Assembly (NCBI GenBank): GCA_964597315.1
Contig: CAZQXD010000060.1
Span: 1-26,561 of the forward strand
Source of the DNA: CAZQXD01 sp964597315
GTDB lineage: Bacteria > Pseudomonadota > Gammaproteobacteria > Competibacterales > Competibacteraceae
Reading direction: 5' to 3'
Length of the DNA: 26,561 bases
Below are positions 22,393 through 26,561 of the stretch, piece by piece. The position numbers and the translations under genes are program-made. Below the pieces are notes generated by a model that saw only the letters and a program-made list of their open reading frames with translations, made no database searches and was not told the origin of the DNA. Numbering within the stretch: position 1 is the stretch's first letter; every line of letters begins with the position of its first letter.

Positions 22393-24141
22393 ATGGGCGT
22401 GTCGAGAATGTCGATGTTGTTCGGACTGCTGGCCCTGGCCGCGCCGATGGCCGTCCAGCCTCTGGACCTGGGGCTACAACCCGTGGCTACCGGCCTGGAC
22501 GGCCCGGTGGCCATCGCCGCCGCTGGCGACCGGCGGCTGTTCGTGGCCGAACAAGTGGGCCGGGTGCGGATCATCGCCGAGGGCGAATTGCAGCCGGAGC
22601 CGTTTCTGGACATTGAACCGCTGGTGGGTTCCGGTGGCGAGCGGGGTTTATTGGGCCTGGCCTTCCACCCGGACTACGCCCAAACTGGAGCCCCTGGGGC
22701 GGGGTTGTTTTGGGTCAATTACACCGACCGGGCAGGTAACACCGTCATCGCCCGCTACCGGGTATCGGCCACCCATCCAGACCGGGCCGATCCCGCAAGC
22801 GCCGTGATCCTGCTCACCATTGCCCAACCCTTCGCCAATCATAACGGCGGCCAGATTGCTTTTGGACCCCCCGAAGGGCTGGATGGCCGCCGGTATCTAT
22901 ACATAGGCATGGGCGATGGCGGTAGCGGCGGCGACCCTCAAGACAACGCTCGAAACGACGCCACCCTCCTGGGTAAGCTACTGCGTGTGGACCCGGCCAC
23001 CGAACCGGTCCCGGTTGCGCCCGCCTACACCATCCCGGCTGACAATCCCAACCCTGGCGCCGGTCCCGCCCTGGGAACGATCTGGGCCAAGGGGCTGCGT
23101 AATCCTTGGCGCTTCAGTTTCGATAGTCAGACCGGGGAGCTGTACATTGCCGACGTGGGACAGGGCCGCCGCGAGGAGGTGAACGTCGTCCCCGCCGGTG
23201 ATCCGGGGGGGCGTCATTTCGGCTGGCGGACCATGGAAGGCCGGTTGTGTTTCGACCCGCCGGAAGGCTGTGACGCCACCGGACTGACCCCGCCGGTGTT
23301 CGATTACGGCCATCAGAACGGGCGTTGCTCGGTGACTGGCGGCTATGTGTATCGAGGCGACCGGTTCCCGGCCCTGGCGGGGCGTTATATCTTCGGGGAT
23401 TTCTGCACGGGTGAGGTGTTTTCTCTGAGCCGAAACAATGGGGGCGGCTGGGATGATGAGCGCCTGTTGGCCAGCGGGCCGCGTATCCTGACCTTTGGAG
23501 AAAGCAGCGACCGGGAATTATATCTGGGGGCTGGCGATGGCGTCGTCTACCGGGTGGTGGATCGGGATACAGTGCTGAACCTGGCGCCGGGGTCCGGGCT
23601 ATTCGCTTACCCTGGTCAGGTGCCGGAGGGTTTGGATTGCGAGGCTTTACGGAACCAGGCCGCTGCACTGGATGTGCGTCGGCTGGCGCCAGATGGCCGT
23701 TTCGAATCCTGTGGTCCACCGGAACCGGTATTTCCCGTGCTGGCGGGGGAGGGGTATCTGCTGGTTTTGGGCGGCGACAGCCTGATTTCAAGCGGTGGGT
23801 TTGCCTGCCCGCGCCTGAACTTGGCAGCGGGCCTAAACCTCATCGGCCTACCTAGCCCGCGACCGGGCTTGAGCTGTTTCCACGTGCTGCGCGCCCTGGG
23901 GGCTGGGGCCGTGGCCACCGACGCCACGCCGGAGGCCGGGACCGGGCGCTTACGCTGGTGTCGGCTGGGGCCACGAGGGCCGCTGGGGGAGGATTTTCCG
24001 ATCCGCTCGGGAGAGGGCTATCTGGTGGCCATGGGACACGACCGGGTCGATGTGGCTTTCAACGACCCGGATCTATGCGGGGTCGGCGGCTTTCAAGACC
24101 AAGGCTCGTCCCTACGTGTCGACCCTCGGATAGGCTATTGA
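22393..24141 (+). CDS. Secreted PQQ-type sugar dehydrogenase with duplicated C-terminal module
   Basis: 582-residue exported protein. The ATG at 22393 is preceded by GGGGTAGG and starts a short Sec signal ending near residue 22. Residues ~25-390 form a six-bladed propeller of the soluble glucose/aldose dehydrogenase family, oxidising sugars with PQQ. Markers are the VATGLDGPVAIAAAGDRRLFVAEQVGRVRI opening strands, NHNGGQIAFGP with catalytic-type His150, YIGMGDGGSGGDPQ (Ca site region), GLRNPWRFSFD, DYGHQNGRCSVTGGYVYRG and YIFGDFCTGEVF. From Leu395 and again from Leu475 there are two similar ~80-residue modules, each opening LNLA and ending in a GEGYLLV/GEGYLVA strand, with a conserved Cys pair. 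These are extra to the family's usual length. No membrane anchor is seen. The PQQ and sugar roles are family knowledge; the exact substrate is unknown. Confidence 0.9.
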   Translation: MGVSRMSMLFGLLALAAPMAVQPLDLGLQPVATGLDGPVAIAAAGDRRLFVAEQVGRVRIIAEGELQPEPFLDIEPLVGSGGERGLLGLAFHPDYAQTGAPGAGLFWVNYTDRAGNTVIARYRVSATHPDRADPASAVILLTIAQPFANHNGGQIAFGPPEGLDGRRYLYIGMGDGGSGGDPQDNARNDATLLGKLLRVDPATEPVPVAPAYTIPADNPNPGAGPALGTIWAKGLRNPWRFSFDSQTGELYIADVGQGRREEVNVVPAGDPGGRHFGWRTMEGRLCFDPPEGCDATGLTPPVFDYGHQNGRCSVTGGYVYRGDRFPALAGRYIFGDFCTGEVFSLSRNNGGGWDDERLLASGPRILTFGESSDRELYLGAGDGVVYRVVDRDTVLNLAPGSGLFAYPGQVPEGLDCEALRNQAAALDVRRLAPDGRFESCGPPEPVFPVLAGEGYLLVLGGDSLISSGGFACPRLNLAAGLNLIGLPSPRPGLSCFHVLRALGAGAVATDATPEAGTGRLRWCRLGPRGPLGEDFPIRSGEGYLVAMGHDRVDVAFNDPDLCGVGGFQDQGSSLRVDPRIGY

Positions 24142-25259
24142 GTACTCATCCCATTCCAGATTCCCATGCAACCCTTCCGCTGCCTCCGGGCTGCGAGTCG
24201 CGCTGCCCCGGCTGCGCCCATCGGGGCTTGAGCGCCCAGGCCAGTGAAGCACGCAAAGCCCATTGGTTGCGCGTCCGGCTGGCCCCCTGGGCGGATCGTC
24301 TGACCCCCTTGCGGGGAATAGCCGGGGCCGGACGCTGGGGCTACCGGGACAAGCTGGCCTTGACCGCCGCCTGGGAAGGCCGCGCTTGGGCGTTTGGCCT
24401 GACCCATCGGGATGAGCTGATCCCCATTCCCCGCTGCCCGGTACACTCGCCCCGGGCCAGGGCGGTGCTGGGGTTGCTGGCTGCGGCCCTGCCCCCAGCT
24501 GCGGTTTTCCCCCTGGCGTTCTATGTACAGTCGGGCGCCCAAGCCACCCTAGTGTTGAAAACCGCGACCGAGCCTCCCCTGGACTGGCTGGGCCGGACCC
24601 TGGCCGACGGACTGGGCGCTGCTGGTCTGGAGGGGCTGTGGTTGAATCTGTTTCCGGCCGCCGGGCGGAATCTGTTCACCAAGCGTGGTTGGCGGCTGGT
24701 TTGGGGGCGGGCCACATCTGTGGACGCAGACGGTTTGGTTTACGGGCCGTCGGCTTTCCGGCAATTGCTGCCGGCCCTGTACTGGGCCACCCTGGACGAA
24801 GCCGAGACCTTTCTGGACCCGACGCCCGGAGCAACCCTGGTGGACTTGTACTGCGGTTTAGGGGCTAGCCCCCGGCGCTGGATCGCCCGTGGTGCGCGGG
24901 TGTTGGGGGTGGAGACGGGTGGCGAGGCGGTGGACTGCGCCCAGCGCAACGCCCCTGGGGCCGAGGTGTTGCGGGGACGCTGCGCCCAACGGCTGCCCCA
25001 ATTGCAAGCCTGGGCAGGCACCGGGGGGCTGCTGTATGCCAACCCGCCCCGCACCGGTTTGGAGCCGGAGGTGCTGGACTGGATCGCCCGGGACTATCGG
25101 CCCCGCCGCCTGGCCTATCTGTCCTGTAGCGCCGGTACCCTAGCCCGGGATTTGACGGCCCTGGAACAGGCCGGCCTGACTGTGGCGCGGATTAGCCCCT
25201 ATGATTTTTTCCCCCAGACCCACCATGTGGAAACCCTGGCCCTGCTGAGCCGCGCCTGA
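24138..25259 (+). CDS. TrmA/RlmC-like RNA (uracil-5)-methyltransferase with Fe-S motif
   Basis: 373 residues if started at TTG 24138, which overlaps the dehydrogenase stop (TTGA). No ATG or GTG lies between there and the first conserved Cys, so this or a nearby non-ATG codon must be used. Cys19, Cys23 and Cys26 (CESRCPGC) plus the Cys of IPIPRCPVH are placed like the 4Fe-4S ligands of RlmC/RlmD. GYRDKLAL follows as in RlmC (FRNKAKM). The SAM domain has DLYCGLGASPRRW and VLGVETGG. The NPPRTGLEPEVLDWI motif and YLSCSAGTLARDL carry the catalytic Cys nucleophile of uracil-5 methyltransferases. There is no TRAM domain. The target, likely a uridine in 23S rRNA, is inferred from the family only. It is translationally coupled to the dehydrogenase gene. 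Confidence 0.85.
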   Translation: MSTHPIPDSHATLPLPPGCESRCPGCAHRGLSAQASEARKAHWLRVRLAPWADRLTPLRGIAGAGRWGYRDKLALTAAWEGRAWAFGLTHRDELIPIPRCPVHSPRARAVLGLLAAALPPAAVFPLAFYVQSGAQATLVLKTATEPPLDWLGRTLADGLGAAGLEGLWLNLFPAAGRNLFTKRGWRLVWGRATSVDADGLVYGPSAFRQLLPALYWATLDEAETFLDPTPGATLVDLYCGLGASPRRWIARGARVLGVETGGEAVDCAQRNAPGAEVLRGRCAQRLPQLQAWAGTGGLLYANPPRTGLEPEVLDWIARDYRPRRLAYLSCSAGTLARDLTALEQAGLTVARISPYDFFPQTHHVETLALLSRA

Positions 25260-25295
25260 GAACGCCGCTGTGGTCCCCAGCCCGGATCGGAAAAA

Positions 25296-25327
25296 TTGTG
25301 CGTATGCAACATGGATGCTGATATACT
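25296..25327 (+). promoter_or_regulatory. Promoter of the GAPDH gene
   Basis: TGATATACT (25319-25327) is an extended -10 (TGn-TATACT). TTGTGC at 25296-25301 is a weak -35 at a long 20-bp spacing. The predicted start near 25334 gives a leader of about 40 nt ending in AGGGAG before the ATG. Confidence 0.55.
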
Positions 25328-25373
25328 ACAAAGTGACTACAACAAACCCCTTCCATTCAACCAGGGAGTGAGC

Positions 25374-26561
25374 ATGAGTCACGACAAGCACGATATTCAT
25401 TTGCGCGATTGGCAGGAAAGACAAGCTTTGGCCGAGCGGATGTTACCCCTCATCGGCCAGTTATATCGGGACCAGGGGCTGGTTCTGCGCATTTACGGAC
25501 GACCCTTGATTAACTGCTCCACCATCGAGATTCTCAAGGCCCATCGGTTTGTGAAGAATGTCGAGGGCAACGAGTTATCGATCCACGACTCCTATCCGAT
25601 TCTCCAGGCCCTGAGTCGCCTGGAACTGGCCCCGGCCCGGCTGGACCTGGGAGAACTGACCGTCAATTTCCTAAAAAATACCCTCGGCTACGCTTCCCTG
25701 GATGAATACCTGGCCTCCCAACTGGCGCCGATACTGGGCGGCGGCCCGGACCTCAAGGAGCCTCGTGATGTGGTGCTGTTCGGCTTCGGCCGCATCGGTC
25801 GGCTACTGGCGCGGTTGCTGATCGAGCGTACCGGCAGCGGTAACAAGCTACGGCTGCGGGCTATCGTGGTGCGGGGCGGCCGGGACGGGGATTTGAAGAA
25901 ACGGGCCAGCCTGCTGCGCCGGGATTCAGTGCATGGGCCGTTCAACGGCTCCATCACCGTGGATGAAGAAGCCGGGGCCATTATCGCCAACGGCAATTTC
26001 ATTCAAATCATCCATGGGGACGCCCCGGACGCCGTGGACTACAGCCGCTACGGCATCCGCGACGCTTTGGTGGTGGACAACACCGGCAAGTGGTCGGATC
26101 GGCAGGGTCTGAGCCGGCATTTGGCGGCCAAGGGCGCGGCCAAAGTGTTACTCACCGCTCCGGCCAAGGGCGACATCAAGAATATTGTCTATGGGATCAA
26201 CCACTCGGCGTTGAGGGACGACGATCTGATCGTTTCGGCGGCCAGTTGCACCACCAACGCCATTACTCCAGTTCTGAAAATCATCAATGATGAATTCGGC
26301 ATCGACCATGGCCATGTGGAGACGGTCCATGCCTATACCAACGATCAGAACCTCATAGACAATTATCATCAGGCCGACCGCCGGGGCCGTAGCGCCGCCC
26401 TGAACATGGTCATCACCTCCACCGGCGCCGCCAAGGCCGTGGCCAAGGCCCTGCCCGAATTGCAAGGCAAGCTCACCGGCAACGCCATCCGGGTGCCCAC
26501 CCCCAATGTCTCCATGGCGGTGCTGAATTTGAGGCTTGGCCGGGGCACGGACAAGGAGGAG
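25374..26561 (+). CDS. gap: Glyceraldehyde-3-phosphate dehydrogenase, long form, 3'-truncated
   Basis: The frame is open to the window end, with 396 residues visible. NAD(P)-dependent oxidation of glyceraldehyde 3-phosphate to 1,3-bisphosphoglycerate. The ATG follows AGGGAG at 5 bases; an in-frame GTG two codons earlier is possible. About 130 residues precede the nucleotide-binding start (DVVLFGFGRIGRLLARLLIE), as in the ~460-490-residue GAPDH of Pseudomonas and relatives. Family signatures are ASLLRRDSVHGPF, DNTGKW, VLLTAPAKGDIKNIVYGIN, the active-site SAASCTTNA with Cys292, HAYTNDQNLIDN, RRGRSAALNM and GNAIRVPTPNVSM. Some 70-90 C-terminal residues should lie beyond the window. Monocistronic start is likely given the promoter in the 114-bp gap. 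Confidence 0.96.
   Translation, partial: MSHDKHDIHLRDWQERQALAERMLPLIGQLYRDQGLVLRIYGRPLINCSTIEILKAHRFVKNVEGNELSIHDSYPILQALSRLELAPARLDLGELTVNFLKNTLGYASLDEYLASQLAPILGGGPDLKEPRDVVLFGFGRIGRLLARLLIERTGSGNKLRLRAIVVRGGRDGDLKKRASLLRRDSVHGPFNGSITVDEEAGAIIANGNFIQIIHGDAPDAVDYSRYGIRDALVVDNTGKWSDRQGLSRHLAAKGAAKVLLTAPAKGDIKNIVYGINHSALRDDDLIVSAASCTTNAITPVLKIINDEFGIDHGHVETVHAYTNDQNLIDNYHQADRRGRSAALNMVITSTGAAKAVAKALPELQGKLTGNAIRVPTPNVSMAVLNLRLGRGTDKEE

Overview
The window is high-GC DNA from a gammaproteobacterium. This follows from a fused kinase/GNAT ArgA, a CpdA of the usual enterobacterial length, MtgA, DsbB, the rubredoxin/thiD/thiE/hemL neighbourhood, and a long Pseudomonas-type GAPDH with an N-terminal extension. 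The gene mix would fit a Chromatiales/Ectothiorhodospira-like or Halomonas-like bacterium, but the genus cannot be fixed from the sequence alone. Genes are densely packed. I saw no tRNA, rRNA, CRISPR array, insertion sequence or prophage gene.

Left part (1-9.7 kb), sugar uptake and entry into central metabolism. The 3' part of pgi and a PfkB-type fructokinase form a rightward pair, followed by a lipoprotein with a SHOCT-like tail. A strong bidirectional terminator separates these from a leftward block: periplasmic sugar-binding protein, two permeases, a MalK/UgpC-type ATPase, then a LamB-type porin. Together they would carry an alpha-glucoside-type sugar across both membranes. The adjacent fructokinase and PGI make sucrose or another fructose-containing sugar the first guess. 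The 490-bp region before the porin contains a 58-bp-period tandem repeat and a hairpin.

Middle part (9.7-17.4 kb). An AzgA-type purine permease is divergent from a rightward redox/envelope group: flavodoxin-like protein, MtgA, SelW-like Rdx protein and DsbB. Beyond a bidirectional terminator lies a leftward envelope/stress pair, an exported PRC-barrel protein and a CsbD-family protein, with a good sigma-54-like promoter. Next comes a leftward thiD-thiE-hemL cluster with overlapping genes, and rubredoxin divergent from it.

Right part (17.4-26.6 kb). This holds a class II aldolase-family protein that is probably translated from a near-leaderless mRNA, CpdA phosphodiesterase divergent from an O-methyltransferase, ArgA, and an RRM RNA-binding protein behind an unusually structured leader of about 200 nt. 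After about 680 bp without a convincing gene come a secreted PQQ-type sugar dehydrogenase with a duplicated C-terminal module, an RNA (uracil-5)-methyltransferase-like Fe-S protein, and a GAPDH cut by the window end.

No single dramatic new system is evident. The best second-look items are the RRM-gene leader, the tandem repeats before the porin, the duplicated two-cysteine modules on the sugar dehydrogenase, the sigma-54-like promoter of the PRC/CsbD pair, and a perfect 36-bp palindrome after the purine permease gene.
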